From positions 248,001 to 312,000 of the forward strand of contig NZ_JANHDJ010000001.1 in NCBI RefSeq assembly GCF_024494645.1: a DNA stretch of 64,000 nucleotides, written 5' to 3'. The translations under genes and the position numbers were made by a program. The notes under the pieces are model-generated. The model made no database searches, had not been told where the DNA came from, and worked only from the letters and a program-made list of their open reading frames with translations. Shown here piece after piece: positions 1-9,025 of this stretch. Position 1 is the stretch's first letter. The number at the start of each line of letters is the position of its first letter. The DNA comes from Halohasta litorea. GTDB lineage: Archaea > Halobacteriota > Halobacteria > Halobacteriales > Haloferacaceae.

Positions 1-1246
1 CGAGATAGCCGTCGGCGGTGTGGATCTTGTTTTTCACGTCGTGACGCAGCAGCGACGAGAGGAACGACTCGCGTTCCTCCATCCGCTTGTGCTGGGTGAT
101 GTCCTTCGAGATGACGACCACGCCGAGCTGCTCGCCGGTCGCGGGGTCGGAAACCGGGCTGTAGGTCCGGTAGGACCACCGGTCTTCGGTCTCGAAGGCG
201 TACTCCTCGGTTTTCGGCGCGCCGCTTGCGGGGACCTCCTGGAGGATCTCGTCGATCCGCTCGGCGTCCGACTCCGGGTGAATCGAGGCGTAGGTTCGAC
301 CGACGACGGCGTCCTCTGCGGCCCGCTGGATCTTCCCGTCGGCCGCCAACCGAGTGAGGTGTTCGCCGTTGGCGAAGACGTACTTCCCGTCGGGGTCGAG
401 CATATAAATCGAGTCGTCGGAGGCCTCGACGGCGGTGGCGTACTCCTGGAGGGTGGCCTTCCGCTCGCGGGAGCCGGTGATATCGAGGATCATCGACATC
501 ACCTCCCTGACCTCGTTGTCGGCGTTCCGGAGCGGCGTGTTGTACCAGTGACAGACGACCCGCTGGCCGTCTTTGGTGACGTTCGTTACCACCTGCTCGG
601 TCGGCTCGCCGTCGGTCAACAGCGGCCGGGCGAGCGCTGCAAGGGTGTCGGCTTCCTCGCTCGACAGCACCAACTCGTCGAGCTGTGTGCCGCGGGCTTC
701 GGTGGCCGACCAGCCGAACAGCGCCTCGGCCCGGTCGTTCCAGTCGACGACCCGCCGCTCGGTGTCCCAGATGACGAACGCCAGCGGCGCGTTCTCGTAG
801 ACGCCCGCGTACTTCGCCTTGTTCTCCTGGAGGCTCGTTTTGGCGTTGGCGTGTTCGATCTCCTGGACCACCGCGTCGGCCAACACGGTGTACTGAGTGG
901 TGGGATCACCGCCTTTCTGGAGGTAGCGATCCGCACCGAAGTTCAGTGCCTCGCTGGCGACCTCCTCGCGGCCCTTTCCGGTGAACATGATCACCGGCAG
1001 CTCGTGGCCTTCGATCTCCCGAATCCGTTCGAGCAGTTCCAACCCCGTCAGCTCGGGCATCTGGTGGTCGGAGATAACCGCATCGTACGTGGTGGTTCGA
1101 ATCCGCTCGACTGCGGCCGTCGGGTCGCTTGTCGTCTCGACGGTCAGCCGGTCGTCCTCGCGTGGGAGAAACTCCTCGGAGAGCTCCAACAGTTGTGGAT
1201 CGTCGTCGACATGCAACACCACGAATTCATCAGCGGGCCGACTCAT
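1..1246 (-). CDS. Response regulator-PAS-PAS sensor histidine kinase, 3' end beyond the window
   Basis: Reading leftwards from ATG at 1246, 415 codons stay open to the window edge. Residues about 8-125 form a receiver domain: acidic pocket D14-D16, likely phospho-acceptor D60 in ISDHQMPELTG, and conserved K91 in FTGKG. Two PAS domains follow, at about 145-260 and 265-385. The last visible residues, LLRHDVKNK, are the H-box of a haloarchaeal histidine kinase, so the ATPase domain should lie beyond the edge. This layout is typical of soluble haloarchaeal light, redox or oxygen sensors; no membrane segment is visible. The signal sensed cannot be told. The transporter gene to the right is divergent. 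The call is firm for the domains; the complete length is unknown. Confidence 0.92.
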   Translation of the reverse strand, partial: MSRPADEFVVLHVDDDPQLLELSEEFLPREDDRLTVETTSDPTAAVERIRTTTYDAVISDHQMPELTGLELLERIREIEGHELPVIMFTGKGREEVASEALNFGADRYLQKGGDPTTQYTVLADAVVQEIEHANAKTSLQENKAKYAGVYENAPLAFVIWDTERRVVDWNDRAEALFGWSATEARGTQLDELVLSSEEADTLAALARPLLTDGEPTEQVVTNVTKDGQRVVCHWYNTPLRNADNEVREVMSMILDITGSRERKATLQEYATAVEASDDSIYMLDPDGKYVFANGEHLTRLAADGKIQRAAEDAVVGRTYASIHPESDAERIDEILQEVPASGAPKTEEYAFETEDRWSYRTYSPVSDPATGEQLGVVVISKDITQHKRMEERESFLSSLLRHDVKNKIHTADGYL

Positions 1247-1410
1247 TCTCTTCCGTAAGATACGGGCTACTATATGTAAGCGTTTCTGAATTCATAGGTT
1301 CACTGACGTACGCTACGGAACAGCTCTCAGTTCTCCATACTTCTCAATTCTCTATACTTCTCAGTGTCGACATTGTTTCACGGCTGAACTTGTATCCGAT
1401 ATCAAATACG

Positions 1411-1418
1411 TTTATATA
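1411..1418 (+). promoter_or_regulatory. TATA box of the NSS transporter gene
   Basis: The AT-rich octamer tttatata is centred about 25 bases before the ATG at 1440. This is the usual archaeal spacing from TATA box to transcription start, so the mRNA is probably leaderless. No Shine-Dalgarno sequence is seen before the ATG. Confidence 0.7.
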
Positions 1419-1439
1419 ACTGAAAACCAGTCGGTCGGT

Positions 1440-2765
1440 ATGAGTGTCCGTGAAACGTGGGCGACACGCATCGGCTTCATTCTTGTAGCGACCGGGAGCG
1501 CAGTCGGCCTCGGGAACATCTGGCGGTTCCCGTTTCTGACGGCCGAATCCGGCGGTGCGGCGTTTCTGATCGCCTATCTGATTTTGATCGTCAGTGTCGG
1601 GCTGCCGCTCATTCTGGCGGAGTTCGTCATCGGCCGCCGGACCAAACGCAACGTCGTCGGCGCGTTCGACGAACTCGGCCGGTCGAACTGGAAGATCGTC
1701 GGCGGGATCGGCGCGCTGGCGGGCTTTGTCATCCTCTCGTACTACAGCGTCGTCGGGGGCTGGGTGATCCAGTACATCATCGCCTCGATCACTGGGGCCT
1801 ACACATCCGATCCGGCGGCCTACTTCGAGACCGCCTCGGTCGGGACCAACGCCGTCGTCTTCGATGCGCTGTTTATGGGATTCGTCGCCGGAATCGTCGC
1901 CCTCGGTATTCGGAACGGGCTCGAACGCGCCGCCAAATTCATGGTGCCGAGTGTTGTCGTCCTGTTGATCGTGCTGTCGGTCTACGGTGCGACCCTCGAT
2001 GGCTCCGGCGCGGGCTACGCCTTCTACCTCTCGCCGGACCCCGCCACGCTCGTCAGTGATGCGATCGGACTCCTTCCCGACGCCGCCGGGCAGGCCTTCT
2101 TCACCCTCTCGCTCGGGATGGGCGTGATGATCACCTACGCCTCCTATCTCGGTGAGGACCGCAGCCTGCTGAACGATAGCCTGCTCATTCTCGTCGTCGA
2201 CACCTTCATCGCCCTCCTTGCTGGGTTGGCGATCTTCCCGTTCCTCTTCGCCGAGGGGATCGACCCCGGCACCGGCGGCCCGGGCACCGTCTTCGTCGCC
2301 CTCGGCACCGCCTTCGCCGAACTCCCCGCGGGCCAGCTGGTCGGGACCGTGTTCTACATCGCGCTGTTTATGGCCGCGCTCACCAGCGCCTTCAGCATCC
2401 TGGAGGTAATCGTCGCCTACGTCACCGAGACGTTCGGCTTCGAGCGCAAACCGGCCACGGTCGGTATCGCGGGTGTCATCTTCCTCATCGGCATCCCGAC
2501 AGCACTCGATATCAACGTCCTCAATGCCTACGACGTGCTGGCCAACCAGGTGCTGCTCATCGGCGGCGGGCTGCTGCTTGCGATCTTCGTCGGCTGGTTC
2601 TTCGCGGGCGAAGCCCTCGAAGAGTTCACGACGGGAAGCGACGGCCTTGAGGGTCTCGGGACGGTCTGGATCTGGCTGCTCCGCATCCCGATCACCGTGC
2701 TCCTGCTGTACGTCCTTTACAATGGCGTCCTCGCCACCACCGAGGCCGTCACTGCGGTGCTCTGA
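1440..2765 (+). CDS. NSS-family sodium-dependent amino acid/solute symporter
   Basis: The 441-residue product starts with the signature of the neurotransmitter:sodium symporter (SNF) family: residues around 11-35 read GFILVATGSAVGLGNIWRFP, the unwound TM1 that binds sodium and substrate in LeuT. About eleven to twelve hydrophobic helices follow through the whole length, close to the size of bacterial LeuT-type members, which lack the long tails of animal transporters. It probably imports an amino acid or related small molecule with sodium, fitting a halophile, but the substrate cannot be read from sequence. It is transcribed alone from its own TATA box and converges on the SDR gene; a T-run just after the stop may end transcription. 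Confidence 0.93.
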   Translation: MSVRETWATRIGFILVATGSAVGLGNIWRFPFLTAESGGAAFLIAYLILIVSVGLPLILAEFVIGRRTKRNVVGAFDELGRSNWKIVGGIGALAGFVILSYYSVVGGWVIQYIIASITGAYTSDPAAYFETASVGTNAVVFDALFMGFVAGIVALGIRNGLERAAKFMVPSVVVLLIVLSVYGATLDGSGAGYAFYLSPDPATLVSDAIGLLPDAAGQAFFTLSLGMGVMITYASYLGEDRSLLNDSLLILVVDTFIALLAGLAIFPFLFAEGIDPGTGGPGTVFVALGTAFAELPAGQLVGTVFYIALFMAALTSAFSILEVIVAYVTETFGFERKPATVGIAGVIFLIGIPTALDINVLNAYDVLANQVLLIGGGLLLAIFVGWFFAGEALEEFTTGSDGLEGLGTVWIWLLRIPITVLLLYVLYNGVLATTEAVTAVL

Positions 2766-2769
2766 GCAC

Positions 2770-2780
2770 TCTCGTTTTTA
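2770..2780 (+). terminator. T-rich stretch after the NSS gene
   Basis: The short run ctcgttttta follows the stop at 2765 and lies between convergent genes. U-rich tracts without a stable hairpin commonly end archaeal transcripts, so this is a candidate terminator only. Confidence 0.35.
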
Positions 2781-3482
2781 GGCTTCGCCGTAGACCGGCA
2801 CCGCCGCGCCGCTTGTCACGTCGGCGGCATCCGAACAGAGGAACTGCATGACGCGGGCGACCTCGCTCGGCTCGACCCACTCCTCGCTCGGCGTCATCAT
2901 CTCGCGGTTCATCGGGGTGTCCAGGACACTTGGCAGCACGCAGTTCGCGCGGACGGTTCCGAGGTTCTCCTCGGCGATGGTTTCGGTCATGATTTTCACG
3001 CTGGCTTTGGTCGACCGGTAGAGCCCGTCGCCTTCGCCGCCCTCCAGTCCCGAGCGCGCCGAGACGCTGACGATCGCCCCCTCGCGTTCCTGCAGCTCGG
3101 GTAGGGCGTGTTTCGAGGCCAGAAACATCGTTTTGAGGTTGACGTCGAACAGCATATCGAACTGCCCGACATCCGTTTCCTCGACCGGGTCGCCGCCGCG
3201 CCACGTCCCCGCGATATTCAAGAGGAAGTCGATCCCGCCGTGGTCCTCGACGACCTGTCCCATCGTCTCTTCGACCGCAGCCTCGTCGGTGAAGTCGGCC
3301 TGATAAAAACTAACCCCTTCCCGGGGGTCGAGCAGCGAGTCGTCGCTCTCGATATCGACGATGTCGCAGGCGGCGACGGTCGCGCCCGCGTCGGCGAATT
3401 CGTTGACGACGGCACTCCCAAGCGCGCCACAGCATCCGGTGACGACGGCGACACGGTCGGTGAAATCAAATTCGACTGTCAT
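2778..3482 (-). CDS. Short-chain dehydrogenase/reductase (SDR)
   Basis: This 234-residue protein has the classical SDR plan. The nucleotide-binding glycine motif at 15-22 is TGCCGALG, in which the middle glycine of TGxxxGxG is alanine, a variant found in other SDRs. The catalytic set is S141 (in VSVSARSG), Y155 and K159 (YRSTK). D40 at the end of the second strand suggests a preference for NAD(H), an inference. The length is typical. It lies downstream of, and in the same direction as, a quinone reductase-like gene, but 60 bp apart and with its own TATA box, so the two are probably separately transcribed. The substrate is unknown. Confidence 0.9.
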   Translation of the reverse strand: MTVEFDFTDRVAVVTGCCGALGSAVVNEFADAGATVAACDIVDIESDDSLLDPREGVSFYQADFTDEAAVEETMGQVVEDHGGIDFLLNIAGTWRGGDPVEETDVGQFDMLFDVNLKTMFLASKHALPELQEREGAIVSVSARSGLEGGEGDGLYRSTKASVKIMTETIAEENLGTVRANCVLPSVLDTPMNREMMTPSEEWVEPSEVARVMQFLCSDAADVTSGAAVPVYGEA

Positions 3483-3503
3483 ATGGTGTCAGTCGGCGGC
3501 TCG

Positions 3504-3513
3504 ATTTATAAAT
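3504..3513 (-). promoter_or_regulatory. TATA box of the SDR gene
   Basis: The self-complementary decamer atttataaat sits about 26 bases upstream of the SDR start codon at 3482 on the minus strand, the normal haloarchaeal promoter position for a leaderless transcript. Confidence 0.65.
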
Positions 3514-3541
3514 CGGTGGGGCGAGTCGCGGTGTCGACCGG

Positions 3542-4522
3542 TTAGGGGGTGAGCACGAGCTTTCCGAGACGGCTGTCTTCGAGCACCGCCCGTTGGGCCT
3601 CGCTTGCCTCGTCGAGCCCGTAGGTCTCGGCGACCTGTATCTCGATCTCTCCGGTGGCCATCAACGACGCCAGTTTCGAGAGCCGGGGGCGGAAATCCGG
3701 CGTGTTGAACATGCTCATCAGCGTCAGATTGAGGTCCTTCCCGCGAGCGGCCGACGACTGAGTGAAGCCGACGTTTTGGTCTTTTTCGCCGATCCCCACG
3801 ACGCGACAGCCGGTGGCCGCGACGTCGGCGTCGAACTGGAGGTACTCGTGCATTCGGTGGTCCAGGATCGCGTCGACGCCGTCGGCCTGCCCGGCGATCG
3901 GCTCGGCGGCCTCGACCACCGCGTCGGCGAGATCGTCCCGATGGTAGTCCAGGACGACATCCGCACCCAACTCCCGAAGCCGGTCGTGGTACTTCGGCGA
4001 GGCGGTCGTAATCACCTGTGCGCCAGCGGCTGCGGCCACCTGAACCGCGACGTGACCGACGCCGCCCGATCCGCCGTGGATCAGACACCGGTCGCCGACC
4101 TGCAGTTCGGCGTGGTCGATCAGCGCGCGCCACGCCGTGACGGCGACGACGCCAGCCCCGCCCGCCGCAACGGTGTCGACGCCCTCGGGGAGGCCGACGA
4201 GTCGATCCTCCGGGACCGCGGCGTACTCGGCGTAGCCGCCGTAATGTTGGCTGCCGATTCCCGTCCCGTAGACGGCCTCGCCCTCGCTGAAGCCCTCGAC
4301 GTACTCGCCGACGGCGGCGACCTCGCCCGCGAAGTCGATACCGGGGATCATCGGCAGGGTGAACGGCTCGTAGGAGCCCTCCCGGAAGTAGGTGTCGACG
4401 GGGTTGACGCCCGCGCCATGGACTTCGACCAGCACTTCGTGGCCCTCGGGGTCGGGCCGGTCGATCTCGTCTACCTGCAGGACATCGGTACTGCCGTGGT
4501 CGTGAAAGCGGACTGCGCGCAT
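3542..4522 (-). CDS. Zinc-free medium-chain reductase, NADPH:quinone reductase type
   Basis: A 326-residue MDR-superfamily protein. The N-terminal GroES-like part contains VHGAGVNPVDTYFREG and a PGIDFAGEVAAVG stretch, both typical of quinone reductase/zeta-crystallin enzymes. The Rossmann part has the IHGGSGGVGHVAVQVA glycine motif at about 146-161, which binds NADPH. Cysteine ligands for structural or catalytic zinc are absent, as expected for the QOR branch. It should transfer electrons from NADPH to quinones or enones; the physiological acceptor is unknown. It is probably transcribed alone; the following SDR gene has its own promoter. Confidence 0.9.
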   Translation of the reverse strand: MRAVRFHDHGSTDVLQVDEIDRPDPEGHEVLVEVHGAGVNPVDTYFREGSYEPFTLPMIPGIDFAGEVAAVGEYVEGFSEGEAVYGTGIGSQHYGGYAEYAAVPEDRLVGLPEGVDTVAAGGAGVVAVTAWRALIDHAELQVGDRCLIHGGSGGVGHVAVQVAAAAGAQVITTASPKYHDRLRELGADVVLDYHRDDLADAVVEAAEPIAGQADGVDAILDHRMHEYLQFDADVAATGCRVVGIGEKDQNVGFTQSSAARGKDLNLTLMSMFNTPDFRPRLSKLASLMATGEIEIQVAETYGLDEASEAQRAVLEDSRLGKLVLTP

Positions 4523-4563
4523 GGATCGGTCGACGGACGGCGCGATGAAAAAGCCACAGGAGC

Positions 4564-5595
4564 CTACGTTTCGATCTTGCCGACCAGGGCTTCGAGCCGC
4601 TGGACGCGCCGCTCGGTCGGCGGATGGGTCCGGAACGGCCGCGGGAGGTCGGTCACGTCGGCGGGCGGCAGAATATCGAGTGCGCCCGCCGAGCGTTTGA
4701 ACTCACGGAGGTCCTCGGTAGGTCGGCCACGGTTGCCGTCGAGGGTTTCGAGCGCGCTGGCGAGGCTGCTCGGCGAGCCGGTGAGCTCGGCCGCCCCGCG
4801 GTCGGCGGCGGTCTCCCGTCCCCGCGAGAACAGCGCGATCGCGCCCAGACAACACCACAACTGCACCGTTGTCACGGCTGTGACGACGGTCCAACTGAGG
4901 AGCCGACCGACGTAGACGAAGATCGCGCCGTTGATGGCGTGGATCGGCTGGAGCGTCGGTCGGTCGTCGCTGCCGACGTGTTCGGCGAGCAACAGCGGGA
5001 TCAGCAGGTGGCCCATCAGCCGCCCGTCACCGTTGGCCAGATGGCTGATCTCGTGGGCCAAGACAGCCTCGATCTCGTCGTCCGACAGCGCGCGGACGAG
5101 CCCGCGCGTGAGGACGATCGTGCCGTCGGATCGGCTACCCAGCGCGTAGGATTCGGGGCGCATCCGGGTGACGATCCTGACCGTCGGCTCGGGGATACCC
5201 GCCTGCTGGGCGATCCGACCGGCCATCGCGCCGATCTTCGGGTGGCGGTCGACCGCCAGTTGGCCCGTCGTCCCCAGCTCGGTTTTGAACTCGCGGATCT
5301 CGGCGCGGACCGGTTCGAGGTAGCCCGCGGGGAGCAGACACAGCCCGACCAGTACGGCTCCGCCTGCAAGTGTCGCAGGCGAGAGTTGCCCCACGAGATC
5401 GGTGACGACGGTGTTGCTGGCGGGCAGCACCGACAGCGAGAGGAAATAGCCTCCGAGAATCACGCCACCGACGACCAGCCCGCCTGCGACCGCCGCGGCC
5501 ACCAGGACGATCGACGCCGAGACGAGTGCGACGGCTCCAAGTGCGGCCACCATGCGAACGCCCAGCGAGAGGCGGGCGCGGCTCCCGACTGTCAT
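4564..5595 (-). CDS. htpX: HtpX-like M48 membrane metalloprotease
   Basis: The 343-residue protein carries the M48 zinc motif HEISHLANGD: H181 and H185 as ligands and E182 as the catalytic base. Two hydrophobic N-terminal helix pairs (about 12-50 and 75-95) and a helix near 235-255 anchor it in the cytoplasmic membrane with the active site on the inner face. HtpX proteases degrade misfolded membrane proteins under stress. The length is in the family range. A downstream SPSSLASALETLD-like segment matches the conserved C-terminal region of M48B members. Upstream, 45 bp away, is a pyridoxamine-oxidase-like gene in the same direction, so co-transcription is possible. Confidence 0.92.
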   Translation of the reverse strand: MTVGSRARLSLGVRMVAALGAVALVSASIVLVAAAVAGGLVVGGVILGGYFLSLSVLPASNTVVTDLVGQLSPATLAGGAVLVGLCLLPAGYLEPVRAEIREFKTELGTTGQLAVDRHPKIGAMAGRIAQQAGIPEPTVRIVTRMRPESYALGSRSDGTIVLTRGLVRALSDDEIEAVLAHEISHLANGDGRLMGHLLIPLLLAEHVGSDDRPTLQPIHAINGAIFVYVGRLLSWTVVTAVTTVQLWCCLGAIALFSRGRETAADRGAAELTGSPSSLASALETLDGNRGRPTEDLREFKRSAGALDILPPADVTDLPRPFRTHPPTERRVQRLEALVGKIET

Positions 5596-5639
5596 CTGTC
5601 CGTCCTTTGTGGTGGCTCACTGATAGGGATTACTCCGGG

Positions 5640-6089
5640 TCAGGGTTTGCTGTCGACTTCCTTGCGGCCCGTGAGGTCGTCGGGTCGCAGCCGGTAGGTC
5701 CGGTAGGGAATCTCCGAGGGCGGGCGTTCGAACACGTCCACGGTGGGAATGTCGACGGCCCACAGCCCTTGGAGGGCGGCCGACTCGTAGGGAGCGTCGT
5801 CGACTGCTTCGAGGCGACCGGTGGCGACAACGCTCCGCCAGCCCGCCTCGGTCTCGCGGTGGACCACGAAGGAGATGGGGTTGTCGACGAGGGATTTCTT
5901 GCGGCTGTCGTCGGGAACCGACAGCCGAAAGTAGATGGTGTCGGCGTCGGCGAAGTAGCCGTAGGAGACGGGGATCGACACCGGTGGCTCGTCGCCTGTG
6001 GTGGCGAACGACAGCACGCCGGTGCCGCCGTCGCCGAGAAACTCGTCGCGCTCCGCGTCGCTCAGTTGGACCCAGCGAAGCCCCTGCAT
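5640..6089 (-). CDS. Pyridoxamine 5'-phosphate oxidase-like flavin-binding protein
   Basis: This 149-residue protein shows the split beta-barrel of the PNPOx-like family: GTGVLSFATTGDEPPVSIPVSYGY early, then YFRLSVPDDSRKKSLVDNPISFVV and a GWRSVVATGRLEAV strand. Small single-domain haloarchaeal members are thought to bind FMN or F420 and reduce small molecules; they are not true PLP-making enzymes. The particular substrate cannot be deduced. It lies upstream of the htpX-like gene with a 45-bp gap. The start at 6089 gives a conserved N-terminus and no longer in-frame start is better supported. Confidence 0.85.
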   Translation of the reverse strand: MQGLRWVQLSDAERDEFLGDGGTGVLSFATTGDEPPVSIPVSYGYFADADTIYFRLSVPDDSRKKSLVDNPISFVVHRETEAGWRSVVATGRLEAVDDAPYESAALQGLWAVDIPTVDVFERPPSEIPYRTYRLRPDDLTGRKEVDSKP

Positions 6090-6238
6090 GGTCGACTATG
6101 TGCCCGCCTCGTACAAAATCGCTCACAGCCGTCGGAACGACAGAAAATCGGCTTGTCGAGAAATCAGATTCCGGATGGCAGTTCCCGTATTCGGGACACT
6201 GTGAAGCGTTTTGGTCACACGGACCGACACCCATAGTC

Positions 6239-6340
6239 ATGAAAACAGACGAATACGAGTGTGATCTGTGTGGCCAGTCGTTCGACACCAAAGCGGAGCT
6301 CAAAAAACACGCCAAAGCGGCCCACACCAAAGAGCTGTAA
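6239..6340 (+). CDS. 33-residue single C2H2 zinc-finger microprotein
   Basis: The whole protein is one zinc finger: C8 and C11, then H24 and H29, in a C-x2-C-x12-H-x4-H arrangement, with an acidic head and a lysine-rich helix. Similar very short C2H2 proteins are common in haloarchaea; some are reported to affect biofilm formation or stress responses, but the target of this one is unknown. It could bind DNA, RNA or a protein. It stands alone between divergent and convergent neighbours. The ATG at 6239 is preferred: the longer open frame upstream overlaps the promoter region of the flavin-protein gene on the other strand and is not protein-like. Confidence 0.8.
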   Translation: MKTDEYECDLCGQSFDTKAELKKHAKAAHTKEL

Positions 6341-6422
6341 CCACTGTCGAACGGGCTTTTCGGACCTGTTGTCGTCTTCACTGCGTCGATGACTCTGCGA
6401 ACGGGTGACGGTCCCGCTGTCG

Positions 6423-8354
6423 TTACGCGAGGAAGTCCGGCTCTTCGCGCTTGTCTGCGCGTTCGTCGATGAGGTGATCGACGAACTCGCCGGGCGCTAC
6501 GTCCTGGGCTTCGCGCTCTTTGCGATCCCGAACCGAAATCGTGCCGTCTTCGACCTCGTCGCCGCCGACGATCACCATATAGGGCACGCGGTCGGTCTGA
6601 GCTTCGCGGATCTTGCGGCCGAGGGTCCAGGAGCGATCCTCGATGTCGACGCGGAAGTCGTTGTCCTCCAGGTCGTTTTTCAGGCGGTGGGCGTAGCCGA
6701 GCTCGTCGTCGCTGATCGGGAGGATGCGGACCTGCTCGGGGGCGAGCCATAAGGGGAATTTGCCGTTGAAGTGCTCGATGAGCACCATGAAGAACCGCTC
6801 GAAGCTCCCGTAGAGCGCGCGGTGGATCATCACCGGCCGATGGTCCTCGTTGTCCGCGCCGGTGTAGGTGAGGTCGAACCGCTCGGGCATATTGAAGTCG
6901 AGTTGGACCGTCGGGCCGTCCCACTTGCGGCCCAGCGCGTCGCTAAAGGCGAAGTCGATCTTCGGGCCGTAGAACGCGCCGTCACCGGCTTCCAGATCGT
7001 AGTCCATCTTCGAGTTTTCGAGGACCGATTCGAGTTGACTTTCTGCTTTTTCCCAGATCTCGTCGCTGCCGACCGACTTCTCGGGGCGGGTGGCGAGTTG
7101 GACCTCGTAGTCCAGATCGAAGGTCTCCAGGACCTCATAAATCATGTCCATGATGTCGTCGACCTCCGACTCGATCTGCTCGGGACGCGCGAAGATGTGG
7201 CCGTCGTCAATGGTAAAGGCCCAGACCCGCGAGAGCCCCGAGAGTTCGCCGCGCTGCTCCTTGCGGTAGACCTTCCCGTTTTCGGCGTAGCGCACCGGGA
7301 GATCGCGGTAGCTCCAGGAGCGCTCGTTGAAGATCGTCGCGTGGCCCGGGCAGTTCATCGGCTTGAGGCCGTACTCCTCGTCATTGACGTCGAGGAGGAA
7401 CATGTCGTCGACGTAGTTGTCGTAGTGGCCCGACTGCTTCCAGAGCTCCGTCCTGAAGAGGTGGGGCGTCTCGACGTAGTCGTAGCCGTACTCGTCGTTC
7501 ATCGCCTCGCCGAAGGATTCGAGCTCCCGCAGGATCGCCTTCCCGTTGGGGTGGTAGAGCGGCAGGCCGGGGCCCGTGACGGTGGGGATCGAAAAGAGGT
7601 CGAGTTCCTGGCCGAGTTTACGGTGGTCGCGCTCTTTGGCCTCCTCGCGCATATCCAGGAACTCCTCTAACTGGGACTCCTTTTCGAAGGCCGTCCCGTG
7701 GACGCGCGTGAGGGTGTCGTTTTCTTCGTCGCCGCGCCAGTAGGACGACGAGATGTTGAGGAGTTTGAACGCGCCGATCTGGCCCGTCGACTCGACGTGG
7801 GGGCCACGGCAGAGGTCCTCGAACTCGGCCTGCTCGTAGAAGGAGATCTCGTCGGCGTCGGCGGCCTCGCGGTCCAGGATGTCGAGCTTGTAGGGATTCT
7901 CGCCTTCGTATTTGGCGACGGCCTCGTCGCGGCTGTAGGTCGTGCGCTCAATGTCGTAATCCTCGTCGACGATCTCCTGCATTTCGTTTTCAATGTCCTG
8001 GAGGTCGTCCTCGTCGAGATCGACGCCCGTGATGTCGTAATAAAAGCCCTCGTCGGTCCACGGGCCGATGGTGAGTTTGGCGTCGTCGTGGAGTCGCAGC
8101 AGGGCTTGGGCGAAGACGTGGGCTGCCGAGTGGCGGAGCACGTCGAGGTACTCGTCGCTCTGGTCGGTGACGATCTCGATGCGGTCGCCCTCCGAGACCG
8201 GGGTTTCCTTGTCGACGAGTTCGCCCTCGATCTTGCCGGCGACGGTGTCGTCGCCGAGTCCCGGTCCGATCTCGTAGGCCACGTCCTGTAGCGTCGCATC
8301 CTCCGGAACGGCCAGTTCCGTGCCGTCCGGGAGGATTACAGCGATTTCGCTCAT
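6423..8354 (-). CDS. thrS: Threonyl-tRNA synthetase, bacterial type
   Basis: A 643-residue class II synthetase. From the N-terminus: a TGS domain (about 1-62), an editing domain with the HSAAH metal site (near residue 80), the catalytic core with a Zn-binding cysteine in [10 protein letters not shown], and a C-terminal anticodon-binding domain. It charges tRNA-Thr in the cytoplasm. Haloarchaea have this bacterial-type enzyme and not the archaeal form with a D-Tyr-deacylase-like editing module. The open frame extends 26 codons further upstream, but ATG at 8354 gives the usual start [11 protein letters not shown], and the upstream stretch is not acidic or conserved-looking. A weak TATA-like element lies about 25-30 bases before it. 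Confidence 0.97.
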   Translation of the reverse strand: MSEIAVILPDGTELAVPEDATLQDVAYEIGPGLGDDTVAGKIEGELVDKETPVSEGDRIEIVTDQSDEYLDVLRHSAAHVFAQALLRLHDDAKLTIGPWTDEGFYYDITGVDLDEDDLQDIENEMQEIVDEDYDIERTTYSRDEAVAKYEGENPYKLDILDREAADADEISFYEQAEFEDLCRGPHVESTGQIGAFKLLNISSSYWRGDEENDTLTRVHGTAFEKESQLEEFLDMREEAKERDHRKLGQELDLFSIPTVTGPGLPLYHPNGKAILRELESFGEAMNDEYGYDYVETPHLFRTELWKQSGHYDNYVDDMFLLDVNDEEYGLKPMNCPGHATIFNERSWSYRDLPVRYAENGKVYRKEQRGELSGLSRVWAFTIDDGHIFARPEQIESEVDDIMDMIYEVLETFDLDYEVQLATRPEKSVGSDEIWEKAESQLESVLENSKMDYDLEAGDGAFYGPKIDFAFSDALGRKWDGPTVQLDFNMPERFDLTYTGADNEDHRPVMIHRALYGSFERFFMVLIEHFNGKFPLWLAPEQVRILPISDDELGYAHRLKNDLEDNDFRVDIEDRSWTLGRKIREAQTDRVPYMVIVGGDEVEDGTISVRDRKEREAQDVAPGEFVDHLIDERADKREEPDFLA

Positions 8355-8526
8355 GAATTTCGGAAGTCGACAGGCGGGGATAAGTGTTGTTGGATGCGGT
8401 TGTGGATGGAAGGATGAACCTGATTCTATCATTTTGTGCTAGCTAACCCAATGTGAGTGATTATTGTCGCAACCAGTCTAGTGTAGGGTGTCTCAAAGTG
8501 GGCAAACTAGCCTATAATTGGCCAAA

Positions 8527-8536
8527 CTTTATATGG
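8527..8536 (+). promoter_or_regulatory. TATA box of the AT-rich winged-helix operon
   Basis: The sequence ctttatatgg is centred about 26 bases before the ATG at 8558. It points to a leaderless transcript covering the two overlapping genes that follow. Confidence 0.65.
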
Positions 8537-8557
8537 GTCAAGTAACAAACGGTATGT

Positions 8558-9025
8558 ATGAGACAAAAAGAGGTCATTGAGATCAGTGGAACCAATCCAA
8601 TCAAGAACGCCAGTCATCTGCTCAAGGGTTACGACAGTGAAAATGTCGAAGCCATTGAGATAAAAATACACAAAAAAAGCAATAGTCAAAAGGAAGATAA
8701 ACAAAAAAATGAGGTCAATATGGGAGATAAATCTGATAAAAAGAAAAATAGAGTAAAAGGGAGTATTCGGCCAAACACATCACACCATGCCGTATTACAA
8801 ACATTGCAATCAATTGGTGGACCTGACGAATACGTTCCCGGCAAGAAGGTTCTCAATACTGTTACCGGTGTGTCTGAAAGTAGTGTGTTTCCGGCACTCA
8901 CACAGCTTTGGGAACGCAAACTAGCTGAAAGAGAACGTGATGGAAACGGTTCGTATGCATACCGTGTCAGTGAATATGGGGAGAAAAAGTTGGAGGAACT
9001 TGGAGAGCCGAATATTAACGAATGA
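8558..9025 (+). CDS. Lysine-rich winged-helix DNA-binding protein of a small AT-rich insert
   Basis: The 155-residue product has two parts. Residues about 37-70 are extremely rich in lysine and polar residues (KKSNSQKEDKQKNE), rare in the acidic proteome of a haloarchaeon. Residues about 75-150 look like a winged-helix domain: HHAVLQTLQSIGG, a recognition-like segment in VSESSVFPALTQLWERKL, then a YAYRVSEYGEKKLEEL wing and helix similar to PadR/MarR-type regulators. Base composition and codon use are AT-rich compared with flanking genes, a sign of transfer. It overlaps the next gene by 4 bp (ATGA). A regulator role is inferred; the target and origin are unknown. Confidence 0.75.
   Translation: MRQKEVIEISGTNPIKNASHLLKGYDSENVEAIEIKIHKKSNSQKEDKQKNEVNMGDKSDKKKNRVKGSIRPNTSHHAVLQTLQSIGGPDEYVPGKKVLNTVTGVSESSVFPALTQLWERKLAERERDGNGSYAYRVSEYGEKKLEELGEPNINE

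Noticed and set aside
20-1258. Long plus-strand frame opposite the sensor kinase
   Set aside because: It mirrors the coding frame of the minus-strand REC-PAS-PAS kinase, which has clear motifs; the plus-strand translation has none and is a GC-rich shadow.
6771-7670. Plus-strand frame inside thrS
   Set aside because: Antisense shadow of a conserved synthetase gene; Val/Arg/Asp-rich translation without motifs.
8507-8704. Minus-strand 65-codon frame with a hydrophobic start
   Set aside because: It lies opposite the lysine-rich part of the winged-helix gene; Phe/Leu codons arise from the complement of Lys codons.
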